Assembly (NCBI GenBank): GCA_030141605.1
Contig: JAQGDQ010000150.1
Coordinates: 1-64,000, forward strand
Source: Tubiluchus corallicola
Taxonomy: Eukaryota; Priapulida; Priapulimorpha; Priapulimorphida; Tubiluchidae
DNA: 64,000 nt
Reading direction: 5' to 3'
Under the pieces are notes generated by a model. It was not told the origin of the DNA. It worked only from the letters and a program-made list of their open reading frames with translations, and made no database searches. Position numbers and translations under genes: made by a program. Of the stretch, positions 1 to 13,300 are shown in pieces. Numbering within the stretch: position 1 is the stretch's first letter; each line of letters opens with the position of its first letter.

Positions 1-855
1 AAACCAGGTTTGTATAGTTCTCATCATGAAAGTGATCAATAGCTCAGGTGCTAAATAATGCACAGCATTGGCCCAAAACTTTCGTTTATTCGTGTAATTT
101 TAGTTGTCAGGTTCTACTAATTGTAGTAATACAGGTATATTTGTTAAGAAACATTATCGCAACCACAAAAAGAGTCACAGTATTTATCGTAAAGACATAT
201 TATACAAGACCATTATTCTTCTACTAGCTTCTAACCGAAGCAGTTTAAAAAGCACAAATGGAATTAACATACTTAATGTAGTCAAGGTGACTTAATTTGA
301 TGTGATTATGTAAGTGTGGCTAAACATCACAAGAGAACCTGTGCATTACAAGCAGAAAACTAATCTACATAGGCGTTTTTAGGTTCACCGCAGTGCAATA
401 AAGCCAAGTATCGCAAAGTTTTGCGTAACCAACCTGTCGCTGTTATTACTTATTTGTAGTTGACGTACGTCGAACATGTGCAATTAATTCAGTAAAGTGG
501 TGAAGCTTAGTTATTTTTTTTAATTTTCAGGAAGTTATTAGTTTCAACTGCCGTCCTTTAGTAGCTGCTGTTCCTGCTTTTGAAAACTCTGATCCGAACT
601 TTTTCTCCGACGTTCTAGCAAGATTACAGTATCATGTTGTTCAACCGGGTGATGTCATTATGAAGTATGGCACAATGGGTGATAAAATGTATTTTATTCA
701 AGAAGGCATTGTTGAAATTTGCTCGCCAGACGGTCAAACAAGCTTAAGCTTGTTTGATGAATACTTCAGGTATAATGGACTTTTATAACTTAACTCGTAG
801 CCTCGTAGACCTGTCGTTTTTAACAATGGTAAATTATTGCCATAGTATCAGTGGC
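1..855 (+). repeat. Left arm of a 3.9-kb inverted duplication
   Basis: Positions 1-745 are the exact reverse complement of 3161-3905; paired coordinates always sum to 3906, so there is no insertion or deletion. From 746 to about 855 the match continues with many substitutions and 1-3 base gaps, then stops. The arm contains part of HCN intron 6 and a plus-strand copy of HCN exon 7. The start of the window lies inside the arm, so its outer end is not visible. It is either a real inverted duplication or a foldback assembly error. Confidence 0.95.
531..769 (+). pseudogene. Inverted partial copy of HCN exon 7 (cNBD)
   Basis: This plus-strand segment copies the cyclic-nucleotide-binding exon that lies on the minus strand at 3132-3375. 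It keeps the TTTTCAG acceptor and reads [14 protein letters not shown] onward. Near its 3' end it differs from the intact exon: a TTC to TTA change, loss of a GGT codon and loss of two bases just before the GTATAA donor. Those changes shift the frame relative to the next exon. No other HCN exon lies on the plus strand here, so I call it a non-functional copy or an artefact. Confidence 0.8.
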
Positions 856-2071
856 TTCTATTGCCTTCTCACCAGTATGGTTTGGGGCCTGTGCCTGTTT
901 AATGTCTGATTCTACTGTAGCTTTTCCTCGAGAATAACCAAATTCCGGTCTCACAACAACTTTCCATGCTTTTTCTGTTGGATCCCAGTTTGCAGTCTGC
1001 CGATGCGTATAAAAATTGCTTTTTAGATGGTAAGTTTATATTTATTTTTCTATTTACCTTGCACGAACTTGATTCCATTGCTGCATACTTATAACGCTAA
1101 CCCAGAAAGAGACATTAACAACATTAAATGACATTACAACTGTTGTCTTTTTAATTATTTGTAACATAATTTTTTCAATGCAAACGTTTTTCCTATAAAC
1201 TTAACTAAAAACAATTTATACTTAATTACTTATGCGGCATTTTAGCTTGTGAGTCAATCGTTAAGGGAATAATTTTGTATAACGTTTTAAACAATATAGG
1301 TTCAGTTGCTGAAGAAACTAAAATTCATACGCCAATTCAAACTAAAATGATCTTACACCATCAGCGAAAATTAACGTTTTCTTTGTTTTTAAAACACATT
1401 CATTGATACCGCGGCTTTCATTATCCGAAGAAGAATTCGGTGGCTTGTGCAGCCTTTAAGAATATTCAATTTGAGCCTTCAGTTTAATTCTAAAAACATG
1501 CTACTGGCACGTCTTGGCTGCTGATATACTTGTCTACATTTTAGTATCTTCTTGTGATTCTCGTTCATGATTCTCATCTTTATAGTAAATGTAGACAACA
1601 CTAAGAGCATGTAACAACAGTGAACCTTGACACGACTTTGGTCACCATTCAGCGATTGTTGGCGAACGCAGGTTTTCTATGCATGTAGTTGCCGCTACCA
1701 TGACCTATATATAAAATATAATTAATTATTCAACAGTTTTAATTAAATGAAACTAATTGCTAATTTAATTTAGCGGATTTCGTTGAAGGTATTGTAAGTA
1801 TGGCTTATAAGCTCTCATTAATTGCAAGTCTTTTCCTTCTTTTAAGAAAAGCGACGGACATTTTTCTTTTAAGCAAGCATAGATTGTGCAAAAAAAATTT
1901 TGTAACTTTTAGCTGTATTGCGCTAATCAGGAGGATAAAACTGCAGAACTACAACAGTAGTAAAAATCATTGCAGTAAAAAATTATCTAATAAAAATGGA
2001 AAAATGTCCTACGTCTGAAATATTATATAATACAGAAAACGCTCAAAACCTTTCCGATCTTGACAGTTTAT
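856..2071. other. Spacer of the inverted duplication, 3' of HCN
   Basis: This is the centre of the inverted duplication downstream of the HCN stop codon. On the minus strand about 858-1015 is an open, coding-like stretch (WDPTEKAWKVVVRPEFGYSR and beyond) without clear splice sites. The rest shows no recognisable gene, only AT-rich sequence. Confidence 0.5.
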
Positions 2072-2292
2072 TCATTTCTTGCCGTGTTGCTTTTTCTTCA
2101 CAACGACATATTCTTCACTGTCTAGTCCGATCATATCTAGCCGAGTGCTCATGGTTTTCTCAAAATTTTTACGTAATCCGGGGTATTCTTCGATCACGTC
2201 ATTGAAATGCTCGTAGGATAAAGAGAAAAGCTTACAATAAGTGGCAGCCCGGGCAGTCGCTACACGTGGTGTACGAGTTAACAAACATATCT
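2072..2292 (-). CDS. HCN exon 8: end of cNBD and C-terminus
   Basis: The acceptor TTTTCCAG precedes AG ATA TGT. The exon encodes [20 protein letters not shown], the cAMP-site segment, then the cNBD C-helix ([14 protein letters not shown]) and a short Lys-rich end. The stop is TGA at 2074-2072. An AATAAA signal (2072-2067) overlaps the stop. A GTGAAG inside the tail could serve as a donor to a further exon, but none is evident downstream. Confidence 0.9.
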
Positions 2293-5200
2293 CTGGAAAA
2301 AAAATCAAAATTACAATCACACACCTTGCATGTTCACGTCCGCGATTTACATGTGCATAAAGCTAAGTGGGCAAAGGCAGATCTTTTACAAACTATTACA
2401 TAAAAATCATGGTTATAGCCGTGATACAGTACCAATGAGGCCTATATTTATTTCACAATGCTTACACTATTTTATGTGTATACACACTGAAAATCAAATA
2501 TAGTTATTCGTATGTGCCAACCTTAACTAAAATGTAGCTTTTGCAGATTGCATTTATGAATGCCTAGTAAATAGTCAGTCGCCTACCTCAAAAGTCTTAT
2601 AACTTTTTTGGAGGTGTACGAGGCTGTAATTCAGCAGGGTAAAAATTCTGTCGAGGAAGATTCGTCCGCGACACAACAAGAAACATTACTGGTTTATCCA
2701 TTATGTGAACAGTAATCATTAAAGCCCGTGTCACACTGGTTTATCCATTATGGGAACAGTAATCCATTAATTTCGGCAATGCATGTAATTATAGCAGCAG
2801 TAGTGAAATGTCGTCTTTAAAAATGCTTTTTAACGTTTATGACACCATTCTGTTATGAATTCTTGAGACATAAATGAACTGTGCAATACAAAGACCGCAA
2901 ACATGCTAATTACCGCGTTAACGACGACGCAAAACGCCTCATGGCATATGAAATAAATGGCCAAATTCATTTCGCAAAAAGGTGCCTTATGAACCGCTCA
3001 AAACGATTTGTGAAGAGCCTAACCCCGATCATCGCTGACGGCTTACGATGATTACTATAGCAATAATTTTTACTATTGTTAAAAACGAGCAGGTCTACGA
3101 GGCTACGAGTTGTTATAAAAGTTCATTATACCTCCGAAGTATTCACCATCAGACAAGCTGAAGCTTGTTTGACCGTCTGGCGAGCAAATTTCAACAATGC
3201 CTTCTTGAATAAAATACATTTTATCACCCATTGTGCCATACTTCATAATGACATCACCCGGTTGAACAACATGATACTGTAATCTTGCTAGAACGTCGGA
3301 GAAAAAGTTCGGATCAGAGTTTTCAAAAGCAGGAACAGCAGCTACTAAAGGACGGCAGTTGAAACTAATAACTTCCTGAAAATTAAAAAAAATAACTAAG
3401 CTTCACCACTTTACTGAATTAATTGCACATGTTCGACGTACGTCAACTACAAATAAGTAATAACAGCGACAGGTTGGTTACGCAAAACTTTGCGATACTT
3501 GGCTTTATTGCACTGCGGTGAACCTAAAAACGCCTATGTAGATTAGTTTTCTGCTTGTAATGCACAGGTTCTCTTGTGATGTTTAGCCACACTTACATAA
3601 TCACATCAAATTAAGTCACCTTGACTACATTAAGTATGTTAATTCCATTTGTGCTTTTTAAACTGCTTCGGTTAGAAGCTAGTAGAAGAATAATGGTCTT
3701 GTATAATATGTCTTTACGATAAATACTGTGACTCTTTTTGTGGTTGCGATAATGTTTCTTAACAAATATACCTGTATTACTACAATTAGTAGAACCTGAC
3801 AACTAAAATTACACGAATAAACGAAAGTTTTGGGCCAATGCTGTGCATTATTTAGCACCTGAGCTATTGATCACTTTCATGATGAGAACTATACAAACCT
3901 GGTTTTAACAATAGTGATCTAAATTACATGTTAGATGTAGATAACCTCTTAGCTGCTTATCTTGATAATGCAGGAAATTATATATATGTATAATTAGAAT
4001 AAATTACCACAAATGTGCCACAAATTCTGTTTTTCAATTTCGAAAATTTACAAGTCAGAAGTTAAGATTAAGATTGCAATTTATTTTTTCCTCTTTGGAA
4101 ACTTATGTAAATTCACTAAATTGAAAATGTAAACCCATCATTCACTAATTTATACTTTAATATTTTCATCCCTTTTAATGTATTCCACGGTGAGATATTA
4201 GTGTTGTAATTGCTTATATTCAAAAAACAACAAATCAAAATAATAAGATTTTTTTCTCCTTATGCAGTAGCTACTTCAGTTTGAGTTTAGTTTTTGAGAT
4301 TCTTCAAAGTTTGTTTGTTGATGATGTTGCTAACACGAGTGAGTCTAATTACCGTGGTTAATGTTACAAGGTGACTACTAATTACCGAATTATTATCCAA
4401 TTATCCAGTTTTTATTGCAATTCATATTACCATCACATATGTGTATTTATACCAACTAATATTAATAATAATGATCCATTTATGTGTCCGGTGTGTTAAG
4501 ACAATGTGTGTCCTTTCTTTAAATTAGATGACGCTGACTTACGTAAATTATTATGCCATACTAAATTCGAAGATTTAGCGATCTACCAGATATTTTAAAT
4601 AGTCAATGTTTTACCTTAAATAACTACGAACAGCATGATCCTGACACTATAATACCATCCATTACCTCACAATATTTTTATTCCTGATGAGATTCATTTA
4701 TGCATTGATATCATCTGATTTAACTATGATGCACATGAATGTTGTCAGTTTAGAAGAAAAAATTGAATTTATTCACGGATTATTTTCCCTAATAAGAAAT
4801 CATATTTCGGAGACACGACTGAGTGATGTTTCTGTAAGAAATTATGACCTTCCAGGTTATTTTGATCTCTAAGTCAAGACTCCAGTTTTGAAAACACATA
4901 TTCTTCATTGACGTATTCTGATAGATAAGGTCTCAATGTTACTGTTAACAACTGTGAAAATATATGGACAGAATTGGACTCAAAACAACATGTTGGAGTA
5001 GCAGTTGGGTTAATTTACCGACATCCAGGCGGCACTTTGGAGTCCTTAAAGCATTTCAAATCTGAACTTGAAATCACAATCAAAATTGTAAATGCGGAAC
5101 ACAAAAAATAATATATTATGGGTGATCTCCTGAAATGTAATAGTCATAATTTTAGAGCTCAATATATTGATATTAATTCTACTGGTATATATATAAATAG

Positions 5201-8200
5201 TCACATTTTATACGACTATCAATTCAGTTTTCGAAAGTCGCATTCAACAGCACTAGCATTAACTGAAATAACTAAAAAAATTGCAGAGGCGCTTGATAAT
5301 GATCAGTATGTCTGTGGTCTGTTTATAGATTTATCAAAGGCATTTGATACGATAAATCATTGTATTCTTCTAGACAAATTGCATTATTATGGCATAAGAC
5401 ATTCAGCTTAATCATGGTTCAAAAGCTATCTTTGTGATCGTCTCTAGTATGTCGAATTAAATAGATATAAATCCAATACACTTCCAATTAAGCATGGTGT
5501 TCCCCAAGGTTCTACTCTAGGACCACTTTTATTTCTTCTGTAAATAAATGATATGCCACTAAGATGCTCAAACTTAATCTTCAGACTTTTTGCAGATGAT
5601 ACAAATATTTTTAAGCGATTCAAATATAGATAACTTGGACAGTGTTATGAATACCCAGTTAAACAAAGTAACAGAATGGCTGATTGCAAATAAGTTCTCG
5701 TTGAATATTAATAAATCAAAGTTCATGCTCCTAAAAAAGAAAAGGAGAACGCCATCAAGAAATATAACCATAGTTCTTAGTAATGTCACTGTAAAAAAGG
5801 TCTTTGTCTTCTTATTTTCTTTTTATTTCTAATAGAAATCGACAGAAGTAAAAAATAGAATATTAATTTTACTTTTCATTTTTTTCTCTCATGGTATCGC
5901 TACTTATTGTTGCTGTGTCCATTTTACATTTGCTTATTTCTTTCTCCAAATTTGCTTAATGTCTTTGCTGAGTTTTTCTACTTTAAAAATATACTTCAGA
6001 TAGACGCTTACATGTATGTTTCTTAAATCGTATAGATTGAAATCAATGTGGCTTCTATATTCCAACCATGTTCATAACGATAGCATTTACGAAATCCGCC
6101 TATCAAGCGCAATTAACTAAACAAAGTATTCACACCAAAAAAATTAAAGTTCACACATGAAAACACGATACCAATACTCAAATATTTTTTACTTTCTTTA
6201 GATAATTTTACTTGCTTTGGTTGTTGCGAGCAATTATTGGCAAAATTTGGTCTAATCGATTACTATCAATGCAAAAAATATTCAGCCCTAATTAAGATGA
6301 GCAGCACATTAAGGTTAATAAGCTTACTTCTCGAAGTCTGCCCGACAAATCTCGTAGCACACCATCTTCGTCGAAGTACGTTCCTTGATATCGATGATCT
6401 AAATAATCATTTATTCGTTCTCTCAAATCAGTTGGCAATTTTCGGTAAATCATGTACTCATTAACTTGTTGCAACTAAAACAGATGAAAAATTAATTAAG
6501 ATTACATCGCTATCAAGGCATTTTCTCTGAACCTTAATTAACAAACAAGGATTTCTCAGCGGTTTTAAAAAGTTCAAACATGGACTGACGATAATCATTT
6601 TTATAATTTTCTTTTGATTCAAGTCCATGTCAAGCGACTGATTTATAAAGACTTTATAACAAGCAGCGGGTCGCATTTTTTACTACCAAACCTGACGAGC
6701 TGGAACGCTAAACAAGAGTCGATGATTAAATTTTGGCGAGTGTTCCTCCATGCTTACAGTTTAGCAAAGGATCTGAAACAGGGTCGCTTAAGTGAGATGG
6801 TTTCATTTTAGATGCTTGTTTGTAAGAAGCTCACCCTTTACTGGTTTGAGCTGAACCTGTTTAGGATGTTTGCGGTCTCAACACTGTTTTCTCGAAATAG
6901 ATGAGTTTATTTAAGGTGGGTTTGGGTTTATCGATAGGCCGAAGTTGTACAAAAACTAATTTTGTAGTGGGATATATATATATATATATTGCAATTTTGA
7001 TCTTGCAATATATATATATTTATATATATTGCAATTTTGATCTTGCAATAGGAATATAGGAACTTGTAATAAGAATGTAGATAAAAATGCTACAGGTAAA
7101 AATGGCACAGGACAAAATGTCACAGGAAAAAGTGGCACAAACGAAAAAATAGGAAAAATGGTACATATGTTATTTTCATCCAAATAATTTTTATAATAAA
7201 ACTAGAATGCGCTCAGTAAGAAGCAGACCTTTGTCAAGGTCGAAAGATCCTAAACATATTCGTTCGATTCTTTTGATAAAAAATCAAAACAAAACAACAC
7301 ACAAAAATATATCTGTATAAGCATTATATAGACTAGAAAGAGACTCGCAAAATTAGTAATGCATGAATATTCCAAATAGTGTTTGTCTAATTTCTTTAAC
7401 CATTTGTTGACCGCAATAGAGTCATAAACTGACAAATATACGTATTTACATACTAAAGCACCTTATAAGTCAATATACACGTATAAACAAAAATTATAGA
7501 GAACGTTACACAGTTTTCTTGGCATGAATTTCTCGAAATGGGACCGGGAACAAACTCATAATTTTTTTGTCCTGGTAGAGACAAAAAAGAATTATCTTAT
7601 TTTGTGCGTAAATCCTGTTTTGAAAGAGCTGTAACACCCGATTTTGGCAGTTTTCACCCTTTTCCCTGTCTAGGAATCTGCTTTCTTTTTCCCTACCAAC
7701 CTTCACAAACTTTCACGGAAATCTGTCAGTTATGTAGTTGATTGGCTTACTGCTCTATGTAACCAAACAAACAAACAGCGTGGAAACAGAACTTTACATA
7801 AGTAAAAATATAGCAAATGTAATTATCCCCCAACCTTAAATCCATAAAGGTTGCAGCCTAAGAGCCCATCAAGCCTGGGAACCCCTCAAACTTTGGTAAC
7901 ATATGATTAAAAATCCGTTAGTTCATTAATTAGTTTTTTCTTTTATTATTTGCTTTTTAAAAGAATATTGTAAATCTACAAATCTATAAATCTTCATTTT
8001 CAAACTAATACAGGGTTGCCGTGGATATGAAATTTCACATCCACATACATACACATATCCACAGATTTTCTGGATGTCCATGGATATGTCCAGACCCATG
8101 TATCCCATTATTTGTCCTATAAACAAGAATCCTCTGAATACCATCTGCAATATGCAGGTCTTTCTAGTTTCTATTAATATTAATGTGTAGGAAAGCAAAA

Positions 8201-10249
8201 GATAAACGCATGTACTTGATTATAGCACATTATGTCACAGTAAATGTCATCTTAAAATGCATGGTCAATTTCAGCTGAGAAGCATCTTTTAGTTAAAGCT
8301 AGTAAGATGAAACTCATAATAGTTAAACAAACATGCAGTCACTTTAGTTTACTCAGTCAGTCTTCGTTACTGTTCAGTGTTCAACTTATCTGAGTAATCT
8401 GACTGACTAAACGAAACATAAATGTTTACCTCAAATGTGTAGCTGAAATTGCTTTGCTAGTCGCTAAATTTAGTCCGTTATTTCAATAAAGACTAATACA
8501 ACGTCCAAATGGGCTGTTTTAAAATTTAATCAGTGCTCCTGTTTCAAGTAGCATAGAACAAGAAATCAAACACAGAGATTGACTACTTGTTTCTAGAACA
8601 GGATGTCAATAAGTGCACGCGGATATATATATGTGGAGGAAAAAGAAGATGAAGTGTTGACGAAGCACTTGCCCAAATGAAGGTGAACTGAAGACCTCGG
8701 ATGTCTAGCCTGCGAGTTTCACGTGGTGTGTTTAACCCTCTGCATTTGTGAATTAATGTGATTTAAAAGTAGATTTTCACATTTTGGCTCCTGTCTCAGG
8801 TTCTTATATAATTAAAACTTAACCAGTGTTTGAGCCCTTCACTATAGTTAAATGTTTTGCTTATAAATTTTGGCTCCTGTTCAGCTGTTCAGGCCTTTAT
8901 GAAATCACAGATTTTGAAAGCCTAAGTACAAAGATACCCAGCAATACCTGAATAGGAGGTATTTTTTGAATCTACCTAAATTTGAATTTAACCCTACGAG
9001 TTGACTGGCATCCGAAAAACTGACCGATGTCCAGTGTCTTTGATTCTATGATGAAGGTCGCCGTTCACTTGCAATGCTCCTCGTCCTGTACATGCCCTGT
9101 AACTTTCGCACCTCTAACCTTCTGCGTTTGTGAATTAAAAAGTGAAAACCTGCATGTCTAACATAACAATGAAAAATAGCCCCAGGGGTTTTTCATAATT
9201 TTTATCTCTCATGCTAGCGCTCGCAGATAACATCGCAACCTAAGTTTGCCGGTAAATATAGAAAACGAGATAAAAACGACACACGCATACACACAATCGA
9301 ATGCGCATGTGTGCTCACCTCACTAATTTTTCAATTAATACATCACGCTTCACACTATTAAACCAAACTTAAACATGAGCATGCTAACTGTAATGTACCA
9401 TTTAACAATCGTTTGAAGGGCGTGCCGTCAGTACCGGATGTGCTAGAAATGTCTAAACAAAGACAGAAACTATTTGCACTATTAAAAGAAGCCCCAACCA
9501 TTAATCATCAGGCTATCATCCTTTCTTCCACGGTTCATTGCTTTCTTAGTTTTTTAACATGGAAAACAGTTTTTTTAACATTTTAACATAGTTTCTCAGT
9601 TACACGTGAATGCACATGCAAACTCGCTAAATGAGGGCCAGAAGAAAGACATCTCTACTACTGAATACGCACACCTTTTCCCTAAATTGCCTACGAGCAG
9701 AATCCATTTGTCCTATAACAGCAGTAGCATGTCCCAAAATAATGGCGTAGCACGTTGCTCCCAGAATCATACTGAAAATGGTCAGCCAGACATCGGGCAA
9801 ACTTTGGGGTGGAAAGCGGCCATAACCAATGCATATCATGTGTGACATAGCTTTAAATAAAGACCACGTATATTGCTCAAACCAGTGCGCAAACTGAAAA
9901 AAATTAAAAGAATATCTATACTATTAAGCGAGCTAATTTGTTTATCTAAAGTAATTTATTCAATTGTCCTTCATGGACGGTCATTGCATAGTCTTTAAAG
10001 AACACGTCACTTGAATAACTTGGATGTAAAAACGAACGTGGCCGAGGGGGCCAATTTATTCATTCCGTTCAAGATACGATCAATTTTTCAATGCTTAAGT
10101 ACTGTTTCAATAGGAAAATTCTTTCATCGGAGCTGCATTGTATTGTAATTAGATGCAGATGTCTTTAATAATAAATCCTTGCTAGAATAGATTTCACAGG
10201 GCAAAGATGAATAACTAGGTTGGAGGAAGCAGAAACAGGGAGACAGAAT

Positions 10250-10338
<89 letters not shown>

Positions 10339-13300
10339 AGATGAGCACTTCTGTGTATAAACATTATTACATTTTTAAATCAAACGAATAAATTATATCA
10401 CATATAATTTACGTGCCTGCAGCCCATTGCAAAGACGTACTCTTCTACACCGAAATATGAATTCAGCACAAAAGCAAACAAAATATTGATTTCGTTTTTT
10501 AGGCAGTAACGGGTTAAGCAGGCCTTAATTTAAACCGCCTAATATATTAAAAGCAACACTATAAATTATCACTACAGGTATAATTATCAGTCACAAATTT
10601 GCAATATCCTCAGAAAATTGCGTTTAGGCTTACATGTTTTAGTGAAAAATGAGTTGGAGGGCCATGTATAAACTAAGCCATACTTGTAATTCATTCAGCG
10701 CAACCCAAGATCGGTGTGGAAAATCCATTACTGATGGCACCAAAAATTGTATACATCCACCCCAGTGTGCAAAAAGTAACATAAGACAAACGAAATTGAA
10801 GACTCTTACAAACTTATTGGCGAAATCTATGAGCTGAAATGAAAAATTATGAACAGTAAATTAGTTTGTTAATGGTAGCAATACACGTTAGGAGGCCAGC
10901 TCACTTCATACTAGAAATTGTGCTTGGAAAAAATATTACCAAGTACGAAAGCATTAACATTACTTAAAAGATCATAAAGAAAAGATCATGGTTTCATTAG
11001 TTTATCAAATCGATTAACTGATCGTTAAATTACATAAGCAAATAAAAACAGATGGAGAAACGCAGAAGAATAATATCACTGGCCGTCGTCACAGAACAGA
11101 GTGAGGCACAACGCTGTAAAAACAACTGTAGTTTGAAACGTCGTGCTTTTCTTTTTCCTTGCTTTTTAATAGTGGAATTTTTTAATTCAGTGTCACTATT
11201 CTCGTCATAAGAATTAATTTGTATTATCGGTTAAAAGAATATGTGTAAATTGCAAAACGCAAAGAAATGTAATCACTCCTTTTGAAATACGATTTCAAGA
11301 ATATATTCCGGGTGATGTGATTTTTCGGCGGTGTCAAAAAATGCTAATTTTTGCTTAAAGGAAAACCGGATGATTGTTTAGACTCAATCTTATTTTAATT
11401 TACTGTCCAAAGTATACGTTTTCTTGCTTATAAAAGTTAGTAATTGTTTCTTATATTTTATTATTTAGGTTAGAAAGGTAACTAACGCTAAACGAATACA
11501 GCTATTGCTTACGTCAGAACCTAATCACAGTTTGTGCAATAACAGGTATCTTCCCTTGCGCGTCAAGCACGTTTGCGTAAGTGTTACTGCTCAAAGCGTG
11601 ATGTCACGAAAATGGGGTCTACATCATATAACGTCAGAAACAAACACAGCAGTTCATGATCATGGTTATCACGGTGCCGCCTTCTATTTGTCGACCACGT
11701 GCACGTGACAAAAAGCGCCGTTGCCAATCTTATTAGATTCATTGAACCGCGCGTAGCTTTGAAAGTTTAAAGAAATTTGAGTATCCGAGGTAATTATTAT
11801 TTAATGTAAGCTTTGATATAAAAAAGCTATTGTAGTTTTTCAATATTTTAGAACATACTTTATTCTGAAGCAATGTTTACACAATCGTCCGGTCTTCTTT
11901 TAATAACTGTTAGAATCGGTATAGTAAAATCAATTATTTTCTTTGAAAAAGAGTGTGCTACGTAATTCAAATACATTTCTGAGATCTATTATACAGGCCT
12001 ATTTTGACTACCGTTTTTCTCGCAGGTATTTTATCGTTGTTGACAATATCACTATAAAAACGCTCGTGAAAATGCCTTTCACTACAGCAAGAAAAAAGCT
12101 CGCGCGAATCTCACTGACGAGAAAACGCTGTAAAGCTGGAACGAAAAAAACCATAATTGTGAAAACATTAATCGCAGCGAGAAGCGATGTCTGTCTTCAA
12201 ATCGACTGGGAAAATGTTTATCGCAGCCTTATCCCTACAGCGTAAACAATACAAAAACAGTAGGTAGCGCACTCTACTATGTCTACATTAGTCTAGTATA
12301 AGCGCCATATCCACTATATGATGTACGTGTAATTTATTGTTGATTTGACACATGCCAAAAAAACTACGTGTTTGAGTAGGAAAAAATAACGCGGCTGAGA
12401 TTGTCAGTAAACTCACAAATGCCCATGTTAGTGAAATATCAAAGATAAAAAATACTTCAACAACAATGAAAAGACACAGAGGTAGTGATGCTTTATCTTC
12501 CAGTGAATTAAAAAGTAAGTATACCGGTACATACATATCATGAAGTGATATCTATTTTCACTGAGCGTTAAAAACGCCGCGACAATCGCAGCGAGAAAAT
12601 CGCTAATCAAAACGGGCCTTACAGCAAGCTTACCTCCTCCCACTGGGTTGCGTAACGCATTAATCGTGACAAGCGTAGAAGACGCAGAAGACTTAGTAAT
12701 TTTGCTAAACGCAATACTTTCAGACCTCTTATGAGCTGTGCATCTAGTTGAAATGCGAGCATTACGTAATCAAACGGCAAAGAGCTGATGAAATCTAAGA
12801 TAAACCATTTTTTCACGTATGTCTTAGCGATTTCCTTGCCATTCAGAACTATTTCGTTTTGAGTTTCGGAACAGAGAATGCCTGTGAAATTAAAAAAGGA
12901 GTAGACTAATAAAACAAAACATCAGATAATTCATGAAAATAACAGCCAGCACCCACTTAAGCAAAGGCGTAGCTTTTATTTAGGCCCAACATCAACAACG
13001 TTTCGACCAGTTAGGTCACGTTCACGCAATAATACACCTAAATAAAAATACTACGGAAAAAAATTAAAAAAATATAAAATCAACATTGTGAAGAACAAAC
13101 AAGACAAATACTAGATTTTAAACTTACATATCGTGTGATACAAACCCAAATGACAAAAAAGTAATTTTTATACTTCATTATTATTGTATTTATTATTAAA
13201 AATGAAAATTATTTATCAGTTTCTAAATACGTTAGAACTTAAATGAAGTAAGTCTTGCGTGTATATTATAGCAGAATTTTTAAAGCAATATACACATTCT

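Noticed and set aside
104-295. Identical 63-codon frames at 104-295 (plus) and 3611-3802 (minus)
   Set aside because: They are the two copies of HCN intron 6 in the inverted duplication; the start codon is not ATG and the sequence is intronic.
11943-12245. 100-codon basic open frame
   Set aside because: It is rich in repeated words, non-homologous to anything I recognise, and lies inside an HCN intron on the opposite strand.
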